Source: Thiocapsa roseopersicina (GTDB lineage: Bacteria; Pseudomonadota; Gammaproteobacteria; Chromatiales; Chromatiaceae). Taken from it: a DNA stretch of 64,000 nt. The stretch covers positions 1-64,000 of the forward strand of contig NZ_FNNZ01000012.1 of the NCBI RefSeq assembly GCF_900106925.1. Direction: 5' to 3'. This document shows positions 36,971 through 45,633 of this stretch, one piece after another. A program made the position numbers and the translations under genes. Each line of letters begins with the position of its first letter. Within the stretch, counting starts at the first letter, position 1. The notes under the pieces were generated by a model. That model had not been told where the DNA came from. It ran no database searches and saw nothing but the letters and a program-made list of their open reading frames with translations.

Positions 36971-37837
36971 ATGGATCCAAATTTTTTAATCATCGGCGCG
37001 CTTAAGGCCGGTACAACATCGCTAGCGGAATGGCTTAGAAATCACCCTGAGGTTTATCTCCCGGAGCTAAAGGAGTCAAGGTTTTTCGCTTATGATGCTA
37101 GCGATCGTGATCATCGGCAATCTTCAAAGTCGATTTATCCAATCCGAGAATGGTCGGAATATAGAGCTTTGTTCAAGAATAGTGCCGATCGTGTCGCCAT
37201 AGGTGAAGCGAGCCCACAGTACCTTTATTCCCAACATGCCTGTGAAAGCATTCGCGAGCGGCTCCCGAACGTCAAGTTAGTCGTCATTCTCCGGCATCCA
37301 GTTAGGCGGGCTTACTCGCAATATTGGATGCGCGTACGTGCGGGAAAGCAGAGCACTCCTTTTGAGAGCGCGGTCATATCCGGCGAGGGATGGGTATCCT
37401 GTAGCATGTATCACGATTACCTCAAACGATATATTGATACGTTTGGGCGCGACCGCCTTTGCGTGCTTCTGTTTGAAGACCTTATCTCCGACCCTACCCG
37501 AGAACTTAATTGTTTGTGCGGCTTCCTGGGGATTGACCCCGATCGCCAGAATAACGAACTACCGAGAGAAAATGCAGGTCGCGTGGGTGCTTCTGCCCTC
37601 CTTGTCCGTTTGACTGAGAATCGAGCTCTGCGGCTGGCTCTCCGTTCGTTCATTCCCGTATCCGTGCGGCGTGGAATTCGCTCTCGGTTGCCTCAGGGTA
37701 GTCCTATTCCCACGTTGGATCCGGAGACTCTAGCCAAGCTTGAAGAGTTCTTTCAAGGCGACGTCGCAAGAACATCGGCACTCGTCGATAAGGATCTTGA
37801 GAAAGTATGGGGTATTCATGCTGGAGCCGAACTCTAG
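36971..37837 (+). CDS. Sulfotransferase domain protein
   Basis: This 288-aa protein starts MDPNFLIIGALKAGTTSLAE, with the PAPS loop GALKAGTTSL near residue 9, then HPEVYLPELKESRFF (the K-E/R-x-FF segment of the heparan-sulfotransferase-like family). The 3'-phosphate motif is VILRHPVRRAYSQYWM (about 105-120). CVLLFEDLISDPTRELNCL follows. ATG 36971 with AAGG at 7 nt is better than TTG 36956. It is the last gene before an 840-bp gene-free stretch. Confidence 0.9.
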   Translation: MDPNFLIIGALKAGTTSLAEWLRNHPEVYLPELKESRFFAYDASDRDHRQSSKSIYPIREWSEYRALFKNSADRVAIGEASPQYLYSQHACESIRERLPNVKLVVILRHPVRRAYSQYWMRVRAGKQSTPFESAVISGEGWVSCSMYHDYLKRYIDTFGRDRLCVLLFEDLISDPTRELNCLCGFLGIDPDRQNNELPRENAGRVGASALLVRLTENRALRLALRSFIPVSVRRGIRSRLPQGSPIPTLDPETLAKLEEFFQGDVARTSALVDKDLEKVWGIHAGAEL

Positions 37838-38677
37838 AGTGACGCGCTAAGACGGCCGGCATGGATGTCTGGGGATGCGGGTGCAGGCTCCGCCGCGAGG
37901 TAAGGAGAGCGGAGCGAGGCCGAGCGGCAACCGGTAGGCGTTGGAGTGTGCGTTCCACCGTATTGGGGAAACGAGCTTGGTCGCGGAGCCGCGCAGGCGG
38001 TATTCAAAGCGCATCCGACACCCCGTCAAGCCATTCTTCGTGGGGTCGTGTGCAGCATGACTCGGATCGGGGCGGACCGGGGCCAAAACAGGTGTCGACA
38101 AGAAGCGAGTCCGTCCGGCCGCAAGAGCCCGAGGACGGATTCACGAGCGACATGCAACTCTCCGGTGTAACGTCGCTACTCAGTGCGTGAACATCAGTGG
38201 TTTGAGACTCACCTCTCAGAATCTGCAATACTTGGACAACGGGTGTTCGCATTCGTGGCTGGAAAACCCGTTACTTTCGGGCCCCGTTGAAGTTATTGGT
38301 GGTCTCTCTACAAGGTTAGAGTAGTTCCGTAGAAGACGTTGGGGGGGCGAGGGGACAAACTGCCGCCCTCTCCGGAAGAGTGGCGGGTGCCTCGGCTCTT
38401 CCCCAGGCGCTCCCGCGATGGCTAAGGTAGACACATCCCATTTGTGGCATTGTCAACGTCCGGCCGGGTTCTTTGATATTGCGAACTTGGTCACTACGCA
38501 TTGGAATCCGATGGATCACAATGTAGTGGAGAGCTAGTAACGCCTTGCCCTGAGCGCCCGTCCATGTGGTCTAGCGTTCGGAATCCGGGAGATTCTTGTG
38601 CTAGCCTGATGAGAGAAGCGTTCTGCCATGGTAATACGCTTTCGTTTGCCTAAACAATGTCGCGGAGAGTTTATATC
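37838..38677. other. Long gene-free spacer
   Basis: These 840 bp contain no gene with recognisable similarity; the short frames on either strand look like chance. The base composition changes along the spacer, from GC-rich at 37.85-38.1 kb to more AT-rich after 38.2 kb, as at a junction between DNA of different origin. It may include the promoter for 38678. Confidence 0.4.
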
Positions 38678-39838
38678 ATGAAAAAAGGCGCCAGCGTGAC
38701 CTCATGTCAATGGTTATTCGCCATGTTTTTAATCACTATGACGGTGCTCTTTGGTGGAGGGGCTTTATTCGCTGCGGAACTCGCGGTGCCTCAGGATCTG
38801 AGGTTTTTGGGTGCAGGCGAGCAGCCTCCGGAGAAAGAAACGCCTCCTCCGGATGTACACGGGATGAAGTGGCATCCGGGGCATTATGGTCACGCGGGTT
38901 CCTCGGACGACGTGCCTAACATACTAAATGATATTAAGGGGTTGCCTGTTGTGAGGGGTATTCAAGTAAGATACTACTGGGATGACCTAGAGCCTCAAAA
39001 AGACAAATACGACTTTACTAAGGTACGTGCCGATATCGAATTGTTGAGAGGTGAGGGTAAGCTTCTGGCGATACAGCTGCAGTACAAGTCGTTTTCGCGT
39101 GCCGATCCGAGGATTCCTTCTTATCTCAAAACGGCTGAATATGAAGGCGGTTCCTACTTTTCGTCGGCGGGTGACTGGAATCTGCGCCTGTGGAATGCGA
39201 ATGTGAGAGAACGCTTGAAGGCTCTAATCACGGCAATAGGTCAGGAGTTGGAATCAAATCCAACTTTTGTACTCCTTAATACCGTTGAGTCCGGTCCGGC
39301 GATTCCTGAGGTAAGTGATCCACTGTATTCAAACTGGGGAGTCTATAAAAATGAATATTATAAGCGTTTGGTGGAGTTGGGTCCATTTCTAAGAACTGTG
39401 TTTCCAACAACTCCCACGGTCTTGTATTTTAATTCAGGCCCGAGCGAGGCATTGATGTTCGAGGAGTCTGCTCTAGAATATGGCGTGGGACACGGTGCGC
39501 CCGATACTTATGTGGGCTCTTACGTCTATGATAATTGGCCTAAGTACGGTTATGATTTAGCGAAACGACTGAAGGGGCTAGTGCCGATTGGCTATGGAGT
39601 GCAATGGAGAAACTATGTGGAGCAGGCGAGGAATGTGGCGCACCTGAACTCTGAGAATCCGATTCCCGCACTGTTTGAGTTTAATCGGGATGTTCTTGGT
39701 TCAAACTTTGTTTTCTGGGAAAAACGGGTACCATATTGGACGCATTTACTGACCTTTTGGAAATCTCTTCCCGTTCGCGATGCGGCGGGCGGACTCGAGG
39801 CTGGATGCCCCGAGTTAGTTGCGCCGTGTAGCAACTAG
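38678..39838 (+). CDS. Secreted glycoside-hydrolase-like TIM-barrel protein
   Basis: This protein of about 386 aa has a signal peptide (WLFAMFLITMTVLFGGGALF) and a mature domain that resembles retaining glycosidases of the GH-A kind. GIQVRYYWDDLEPQKDKYDF recalls the W-x-x-L/I-E-P strand of GH42/GH5-like barrels. LAIQLQYKSFSRADPRIPSY, LLNTVESGPAIPE (possible catalytic Glu) and NFVFWEKRVPYWTHLLTFW follow. The ATG at 38678 has GGAGAG 9 nt upstream. No family is certain. It could trim or release polysaccharide during export. The gene is clearly more AT-rich than the left half of the window. Confidence 0.65.
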   Translation: MKKGASVTSCQWLFAMFLITMTVLFGGGALFAAELAVPQDLRFLGAGEQPPEKETPPPDVHGMKWHPGHYGHAGSSDDVPNILNDIKGLPVVRGIQVRYYWDDLEPQKDKYDFTKVRADIELLRGEGKLLAIQLQYKSFSRADPRIPSYLKTAEYEGGSYFSSAGDWNLRLWNANVRERLKALITAIGQELESNPTFVLLNTVESGPAIPEVSDPLYSNWGVYKNEYYKRLVELGPFLRTVFPTTPTVLYFNSGPSEALMFEESALEYGVGHGAPDTYVGSYVYDNWPKYGYDLAKRLKGLVPIGYGVQWRNYVEQARNVAHLNSENPIPALFEFNRDVLGSNFVFWEKRVPYWTHLLTFWKSLPVRDAAGGLEAGCPELVAPCSN

Positions 39839-40719
39839 GGGCGTTCGATTGTAAGGCCGACGGGTGCTCGGTCCGAAACTATAGATCGTTAGAGAGTTCA
39901 GGGTGTGCTTGATTCAAATCTGCGAACAAGATCGACACGAGTGCTCCTACGGAACGGCAGTCAGCCGCCTTCAGAAAGCCGCGCCCCGTCGGCATCTATG
40001 GTAGTCTCCATACGAAAGAAATCCGCAAGGATGCGGATTTTGAGCTAGATCCACGGTCAGTGATCGGATTACACATGTGATCGTGATTGCGGACGGGAGC
40101 ACTGGGTCAACCCGATGTTAATCCCAGATCTGTGGTGACCTGAGATCATTCTATAACAGCACTTGCCAGTTACTATGGGCGGACACTTTTCATTTATATT
40201 ACGGTCACCGGTTCCGGAACAAGCAAGAAGCTTACGATGACCTCCTTGGGGGGAGCCCGGATCCCCTCTTTGCTATACGCCGGGCGCTAGCTTATTATTC
40301 TAGCTTCGATTTTGAGGAAATTCATCGGTCGCTAGTCCCCGAAGGCTTAGCTTCATTACCGCGACGAGCGTTGGTGCAGCGCGCAGAGGCCTAATCAGAG
40401 ATTGTCAGGTAGCGTGATGCCGTTTCGATCAGGGCCGTCGGTCAAGAGCGAATCAGTAACGGGTAGCTGGTCTCCATATGTCTTCCTCCGGCAACGCGCT
40501 ATTTTTGACAATATGGAGTGTTCCTAATTGTCGCACCGCGTGACCGCAGCTCACGGAGCTGTCGGAGGAGCCGCTATGCGGCTGCATAGCGCATTAACGC
40601 CGCTTCCACGGCTTGGGCATGGTCTCGTGCGAGATTGTCTGTTCCACCATCCGTTCGATCAAGTCAACCGTCTAAGTTTGTTTGGCGCTCATCCACCAGA
40701 TTGGAGTATCGCCCATCCG
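39839..40719. other. Gene-poor spacer with possible decayed coding sequence
   Basis: No intact gene with a start codon is visible in these 881 bp. A start-less open frame at 40122-40394 and a shorter protein-like frame at about 39990-40080 suggest eroded genes. The 3' part, to 40719, is the leader of the glycosyltransferase gene; an upstream extension of that frame to 40528 looks non-coding. Confidence 0.4.
40122..40394 (+). pseudogene. Possible remnant of a coding sequence
   Basis: A 90-codon frame without any ATG or GTG near its start encodes natural-looking protein, including HLYYGHRFRNKQEAYDDLLG and LFAIRRALAYYSSFDFEEIH, ending at TAA 40392-40394. I do not recognise the family. It may be the C-terminal remnant of a gene whose 5' part was lost; chance cannot be excluded. 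Confidence 0.3.
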
Positions 40720-41937
40720 ATGAACAAGATACTTTTGATTAATAACTACAACTACCGGAGAGGTGGCGCGGACGTTGTCTATCTTGAGCAGGCACGTCTG
40801 CTTAAATCACGGGGTTGGAGGGTGAGCCAGCTATCGATGCGGCATCCTCAAAACGATGCGTGCGAACAAGAGGAGTATTTCTCCGAGGAGATTGAATTCG
40901 GCTCACAAGATGGTTTTCTATCGAAGGTGAGGCATGCCGGGAAGATTATTTACTCAAGCGAAGCGTATCAGAAGACGCGGAAGCTTATTCATCGTGAAAA
41001 GCCGGATATCGTTCATGCCCACAATGTTTATCATCATCTTTCGCCATCGGTTTTGAAAGCTGCGCACGATTGTGGTGTGCCGGTAGTTCTTACTGTGCAC
41101 GATCTTAAGCTGTTGTGTCCTGCGTACAGTATGATTTCAAACGGTGAAGTTTGCGAAGAATGCAAAGTAAGGGGGCGAAGTTCGGTTGTACGTAAGCGCT
41201 GCATGAAAGGCTCGCTAGCATTGAGTACACTAGTTTACGTTGAAACGTTAATTCATAGTGCTATCGGAATCTATAAGAAGAACATCGACCTGATCTTCGC
41301 TCCCAGTAAGTTCTTCATTGAGAAGTTTCGAGAATGGCAGTGGGACGGTCCTCCATTGATTCATATTCCGAATTTTGTGGATATCTCTAGCGTCTCTCCG
41401 GTGTTCGCACCGGGCGACTATTTTGTTTATTTTGGGCGAATGAGCTTGGAGAAGGGGCTAATTACCCTGGTAGATGCTGCGTCGATAGCGGGTGCGACCG
41501 TTTACCTGGTGGGAAGCGGTCCAATGGAAGCCGCTCTACGTGCTCGTGTCTCCGAGACCGGGGCAGACGTGCGGTTCTGCGGATTTCAGTCCGGCAAGGC
41601 GCTTTGGGCATTGGTTTCCGGGAGCAGGGCAACCGTGTTAGCGTCGCAGTGGTATGAAAATGCTCCATTGACAATCATTGAAGGGTACGCGTGTGGAAAG
41701 CCAGCAATTGGTGCTCGGATCGGTGGGATTCCGGAATTGATAGAGCCGGGAGGGACGGGCGAGTTATTTACTTCTGGTGATGTAGATGATTTGGCGGCAG
41801 TTCTCCGAAGGTATATTGAGATGTCTAATGATGCCATCGAAGGACAGGGTAGAGTGGCGTACGAGTGGGCGAACAGAGAGTTCGCGCCGGATTGCTATAT
41901 TGACAGGATTACTAATGCGTACCAGAGAATCCTCTGA
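40720..41937 (+). CDS. Glycosyltransferase family 4 (GT-B)
   Basis: This 405-aa protein starts MNKILLINNYNYRRGGADVV, the GT4 opening with an RGGAD loop. HAHNVYHHLSPSVLKAAHDC and VLTVHDLKLLCPA follow, with a four-cysteine cluster (CPAYSM, CEECK, RKRCM; about 128-165) that may bind a metal. The donor half has YFVYFGRMSLEKGLITLVDA, VYLVGSGP and ENAPLTIIEGYACGKPAIGA. It overlaps the next glycosyltransferase by 23 bp. Confidence 0.9.
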   Translation: MNKILLINNYNYRRGGADVVYLEQARLLKSRGWRVSQLSMRHPQNDACEQEEYFSEEIEFGSQDGFLSKVRHAGKIIYSSEAYQKTRKLIHREKPDIVHAHNVYHHLSPSVLKAAHDCGVPVVLTVHDLKLLCPAYSMISNGEVCEECKVRGRSSVVRKRCMKGSLALSTLVYVETLIHSAIGIYKKNIDLIFAPSKFFIEKFREWQWDGPPLIHIPNFVDISSVSPVFAPGDYFVYFGRMSLEKGLITLVDAASIAGATVYLVGSGPMEAALRARVSETGADVRFCGFQSGKALWALVSGSRATVLASQWYENAPLTIIEGYACGKPAIGARIGGIPELIEPGGTGELFTSGDVDDLAAVLRRYIEMSNDAIEGQGRVAYEWANREFAPDCYIDRITNAYQRIL

Positions 41938-43057
41938 GAATGAAAAAATACACGTCGCCGTGCTTGGTGTTAGGGGATTGCCGGGGGTGCCGGGCGGGGT
42001 GGAGTCGCATTGCGAACAACTCTACCCATTGGTTGCAAAGCGTGGCTTATCGGTCACTGTGATTTCTAGGAAGCGATTCTCGCCACCCGAAGTCGGGAGA
42101 TGGTGGAGCGGAGTCAGGATTGCGCCTATCTGGTGTCCAAGAAGGAAGGGAGCGGAGGCGTTTATTCATACGCTTTTAGGTGTGTTCTATGCCGCTTGGA
42201 TGCGGCCGGATGTTTTGCATATTCATTCGATAGGCCCAGGTTTATTGACTCCGCTGGCGAAAGTGTTTGGGTTGAGAGTCGTTGTGACTTACCATGCGTC
42301 GGATTATCGACAAGAGAAGTGGGGGTTGATCGGAAAGTGGATCTTAAAGCTTGGTGAGAAGACGATGATGGAGTTTGCTGACTCTGTGATTAGTGTCTCC
42401 TATCATGGGGCTGGAGAGCTGGAGAAAATGTATAAGCGGCGTCCGGTGGTCATTGCTAATGGGGTGCCGCGCATTGACGAAGTTGAATCGACGGGAGTGT
42501 TAGGGGAGCTTGGGCTCTTAAACGGAGAATATGTTTTGCATGTGGGGCGAGCGATACCGGACAAAAGGCAGTTGGAGTTGATAGACGCGTTCTCGCGAAT
42601 CGAAATGCCCGGTTGGAAACTTGTTCTTGTCGGCGATTTTCCTTCTGCAGACGCGTATAGTGATCGTGTTAGGGAGCGGGCTCTGCAGGTGGGGAACGTC
42701 GTGCTGGCTGGGAAGCGGACGGGGTTAGAGTTGTGGGAGCTTTTTAATAGGGCTGGCTGTTTTACGATGCCATCTTCATATGAAGGACTTCCGATAGCTC
42801 TCTTGGAAGCAATTAGTGCGGGCTTGCCTACAGTGGCAAGTAATATTGAAGCGAATCTGGAAGTAGGACTGCCGGAGTGGGCTTATTTCGATTTAGATAA
42901 CATTGATGCGATGGCGCGCGCGATGATTCGAGTGATAGGTTCACGTGGCGAAAGCGTTTGGCGGGACCTAAGCGAGCGAGTCCGTGCTGAACACGATTGG
43001 GAGAAAGTTGCTGACGCAGTTGTCGCGGAGTACCGGAGGGTCGGGTGTTCGTCGTGA
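41915..43057 (+). CDS. Glycosyltransferase family 4 with DUF1972-type N-terminus
   Basis: This 380-aa protein has VAVLGVRGLPGVPGGVESHC near the N-terminus, characteristic of the DUF1972/rhamnosyltransferase-like GT4 subgroup. HIHSIGPGLLTPLAKVFGL and VVTYHASDYRQEKWG come next. The donor half has VLHVGRAIPDKRQLELIDAF, LVLVGDFPSADAY and PSSYEGLPIALLEAISAGLP. The start overlaps the upstream gene. A perfect 12-bp palindrome ACCCCGCGGGGT (43059-43070) follows the stop at once. The gene is G-rich but with AT-biased third positions compared with the left half. Confidence 0.9.
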   Translation: MRTRESSENEKIHVAVLGVRGLPGVPGGVESHCEQLYPLVAKRGLSVTVISRKRFSPPEVGRWWSGVRIAPIWCPRRKGAEAFIHTLLGVFYAAWMRPDVLHIHSIGPGLLTPLAKVFGLRVVVTYHASDYRQEKWGLIGKWILKLGEKTMMEFADSVISVSYHGAGELEKMYKRRPVVIANGVPRIDEVESTGVLGELGLLNGEYVLHVGRAIPDKRQLELIDAFSRIEMPGWKLVLVGDFPSADAYSDRVRERALQVGNVVLAGKRTGLELWELFNRAGCFTMPSSYEGLPIALLEAISAGLPTVASNIEANLEVGLPEWAYFDLDNIDAMARAMIRVIGSRGESVWRDLSERVRAEHDWEKVADAVVAEYRRVGCSS

Positions 43058-43404
43058 CACCCCGCGGGGTCATCCATCCTGCTGCCACGAGCACTGTTTC
43101 CATGGCGACGGTATTTCTCGTGCTCCTACTCACGCCCCTCGGGTGGCGCCCGTGCTCGACGCCGCGGGGTGGTCTGCCGAACACGTGAGCTCAGTCAAAT
43201 GCATGACGGCGTGTGGGATGCGCTCTACATAATCCCTACGCGGCTTAGGGATTCCCGCCCCTTCGCCTCTGCGTAGCCACACCCGCGCCCAGGCCAATCC
43301 TGGGGCTAAACGCCCTTCTTGGCTCTCCTTGGCGCGCAGCGTACGCTCGATCTCACTGAGGTAAGAGAAAATCCGGGGTAGATCGGTGCCGACCCTCGCG
43401 AGCA
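43058..43404. other. Convergent intergenic region with GC-rich palindromes
   Basis: This spacer separates the end of the plus-strand block from the minus-strand block. It begins with the palindrome ACCCCGCGGGGT at 43059-43070 and has a related GCCGCGGGGT motif near 43160. These could terminate transcription from either side, but no T run follows. No gene is evident. Confidence 0.4.
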
Positions 43405-44130
43405 CTACTCACGAGGAAGGTGCATTAAAGCCATCTTTGGGCAACTCGCCGGATTTGTGACCTGGAGGTTCGGAAAATATCGCTTCCACTCGGATAGGCA
43501 CGCAAGTCCATGGGTTCCTGTCGCGTCATCGACGTAGATGCGATTATTAGGGCTCAGGTACGGGGCAATCTCGGGAAGCCCGCCGTTTCGACCGACCAAT
43601 GTACTTGATGGTCCATCGATTAAGACAAAATCGAAATCGGTATCATACCGGCCAAGATCAACATCATACCACCAGTAGCGTTTTTGGTCCGGGTAGCGCC
43701 GTCGGACGAATCCCACGCTCTCGAGACGAACGTCGGAACCTCGCGGGATGGCGGCGAGGAGTGACTTGACGCGTTCGTATGAGCCTTTGAAATTCTCAAG
43801 CGAGACGATGGAAAACCCGTGCTTCGCCGCCAACGCGGCGAGAAGAATTGTGCTGCTTCCGCTACCTATCTCAAGAACAGCTTTGGGGGGGGTGGCCTCG
43901 ATCGCGTCGATGATGCAGGATACGCGTCGGGGAAGCAATGTCATCGGGCCCCAAAAGGTTTCCTCTAGGGGAATACCGAGGTCACGCAGTTTCTGCCTCC
44001 ATTCTTCGGGTTGAGCTTCAACAACGCTATAACGTCGATCGACCCTTGATTTTCGTATTGCGAGTGGAAAGATATTTCCTTGCGTCCAGTTGACCAGCGT
44101 TGAGAACACGCGTTCGACTGCAGTTTGCAT
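43405..44130 (-). CDS. Class I SAM-dependent methyltransferase
   Basis: This 241-aa protein has AVLEIGSGSSTILLAALAAK (SAM motif I, about 81-100) and IVSLENFKGSYERVKSLL (motif II). FDFVLIDGPSSTLVGRNG has the D-G-P of Methyltransf_24-like enzymes, and RIYVDDATGTHGL follows. The ATG at 44130 has AAAGGAG 7 nt upstream. It is transcribed leftwards, toward the plus-strand cluster. The substrate is probably small or a sugar. The N-terminal 35 residues may contact the membrane. Confidence 0.8.
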   Translation of the reverse strand: MQTAVERVFSTLVNWTQGNIFPLAIRKSRVDRRYSVVEAQPEEWRQKLRDLGIPLEETFWGPMTLLPRRVSCIIDAIEATPPKAVLEIGSGSSTILLAALAAKHGFSIVSLENFKGSYERVKSLLAAIPRGSDVRLESVGFVRRRYPDQKRYWWYDVDLGRYDTDFDFVLIDGPSSTLVGRNGGLPEIAPYLSPNNRIYVDDATGTHGLACLSEWKRYFPNLQVTNPASCPKMALMHLPRE

Positions 44131-44498
44131 TTCTGGCTCCTTTAATAAGAGACAATAGGGCATTTACTACGCCAGCACGGTGATCAAATTCCGGTCGGAA
44201 AAGTTTACTATGTGGCTGTAGTTTTGGCTACGTTGCGTGTGGAATAGATTGTGTCAGCCTCTAATTGTATTCTGATTGGCGTTTGCGCATGATCTCTAGG
44301 CGCAAGGTCGGAGAGTGTATTTAACATGATGCGCTGGGGGCTTCGGTCCGTGCGCAGTACGTTCATGCGACTCGCTCGACATCAGGCGACCGCCTCGCCC
44401 ATCTGATCGGCCACCCAACGTGGACTGTCTCGTAACGCCTCCTCTGCAGTGCGCGGTTTCGCTGTGGCGCTCGGATCCGCGCGCACGCTCGGCCAGAG
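44131..44498. other. Spacer between two minus-strand genes
   Basis: These 368 bp hold no visible gene. The right part (44320-44498) is GC-rich with GCGCTCGG-type short repeats, while the left part is AT-rich and probably contains the promoter of the methyltransferase gene. Confidence 0.35.
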
Positions 44499-45395
44499 CT
44501 ACGAGCGTGTCCGCAGTCGACGAGTCGAAATAAGCCAGTTGTTTACGTAAGAACTGTTTCGCGGATGCCCGGAAAAATATGACGCGAGTGTCTGGATGTT
44601 TGGCTCGTATGTTTGGGCGAGATACCTTCCAATCTCAATTGGCATCTCGGGATTGTTTCCTACATTCGAGGGCGTTGAAACGTTCTTTGGTGTCGTGGGG
44701 GATGGATCGACGCCCAGGAAGCCGCAAACGTCGGAAAGGAATTCGTTCGGTCGTTGTTTGATATCTTCAAGAAACCCGATAAACATCTGTTCGCGCGGAT
44801 AGAATCGCTCCCAGTTGTTGATCATGCTGATATAGTCTCCCCGCCGGACGACCCATGGCAACTCGAAATACTGAATATAGTCTGCAGCGGTGAGCTCGTT
44901 CATTTGACCATTGGCGGCTTCGAAACCGAACCTCTGCTTTCGCACGTTCATTCCGGCGGCGGACCATGCCCGTTCTATCGGGTTTCGCAGCAGCAGAATG
45001 ATTTTTAGATCGGGCATGAGCTTGGCGATATGTGCAATCGTGCTTACGTCAAGAGCCGAGTATGCTGGTGTCATATCGCCGGTCACGAGATTTGGACTTG
45101 CCTTGAACAGGCTGGCATACCACTCGTCGTTGCGTTCTCCAAGGTGGTAGCGCATGTCCCACGCCAGTTGTGAAGCGGACAGCTTACGGAGATCGCGGCC
45201 GATACTCGAGTAAAGGCTCTTCCAGAATCGCGGATCTCTTGTTCGAGCGAGAAGCGGCGGATTGAGAAAATAGTCTTTGTCGAAGTAATGTACCTCTTTT
45301 CTGCGTATCTCGATCTGAGGGTGTTTCCTAAGCTTGTCCGCCAGCCAGCTTGTTCCGGCCTTTTGCGCTCCGATGCACATAAAGTTTGGAAACAT
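44499..45395 (-). CDS. Sulfotransferase
   Basis: This protein of about 298 aa starts MFPNFMCIGAQKAGTSWLAD, with the PAPS loop GAQKAGTSWL, then KEVHYFDKDYF, the heparan-sulfotransferase-like pattern. IILLLRNPIERAWSAAGMNV (about 125-145) is the 3'-phosphate-binding region with its Arg and Ser. MFIGFLEDIKQRPNEFLSDVCGFLG is split over the conserved C-terminal segment. The longer frame to 45485 has no support. It is the seventh sulfotransferase in the window and the only one on the minus strand. Confidence 0.9.
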   Translation of the reverse strand: MFPNFMCIGAQKAGTSWLADKLRKHPQIEIRRKEVHYFDKDYFLNPPLLARTRDPRFWKSLYSSIGRDLRKLSASQLAWDMRYHLGERNDEWYASLFKASPNLVTGDMTPAYSALDVSTIAHIAKLMPDLKIILLLRNPIERAWSAAGMNVRKQRFGFEAANGQMNELTAADYIQYFELPWVVRRGDYISMINNWERFYPREQMFIGFLEDIKQRPNEFLSDVCGFLGVDPSPTTPKNVSTPSNVGNNPEMPIEIGRYLAQTYEPNIQTLASYFSGHPRNSSYVNNWLISTRRLRTRS

Positions 45396-45477
45396 GTATG
45401 CTCTCTCGTTCAAACCAAAATTGCAGTTGCGCTCAATAATCACGGCCCATGCTGGCGTCCGTTTATCCGCGCGGTGG

Positions 45478-45513
45478 CACGACACCGCGGAGCGCGGGTC
45501 ACGAGTTCGGCGT
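45478..45513 (-). repeat. Diverged inverted copy of the 17.8-kb palindromic repeat
   Basis: CACGACACCGCGGAGCGCGG with the following GTCACGAG matches the reverse complement of the hairpin core at 17799-17824 with a few changes. It lies just upstream of the minus-strand sulfotransferase gene. Confidence 0.4.
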
Positions 45514-45581
45514 AACGGTTAGGCGATTCTCATGATGGGCATTCCGACGGTGCATACCCGGAAGACCTGTCGAGGCAGCAA

Positions 45582-45599
45582 GGGCGAATAAATTCGCCC
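45582..45599. repeat. Short perfect inverted repeat behind the 1165-aa protein gene
   Basis: GGGCGAAT (45582-45589) pairs with ATTCGCCC (45592-45599) across a 2-nt loop, and CTACACGTAGGG follows. A sister repeat with the same surroundings lies behind the 2352-aa gene at 49279-49300. It may serve as a terminator for the minus-strand gene or be a dispersed palindrome. Confidence 0.6.
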
Positions 45600-45633
45600 C
45601 TACACGTAGGGAAATCCTTTTCCGGAAATCACC

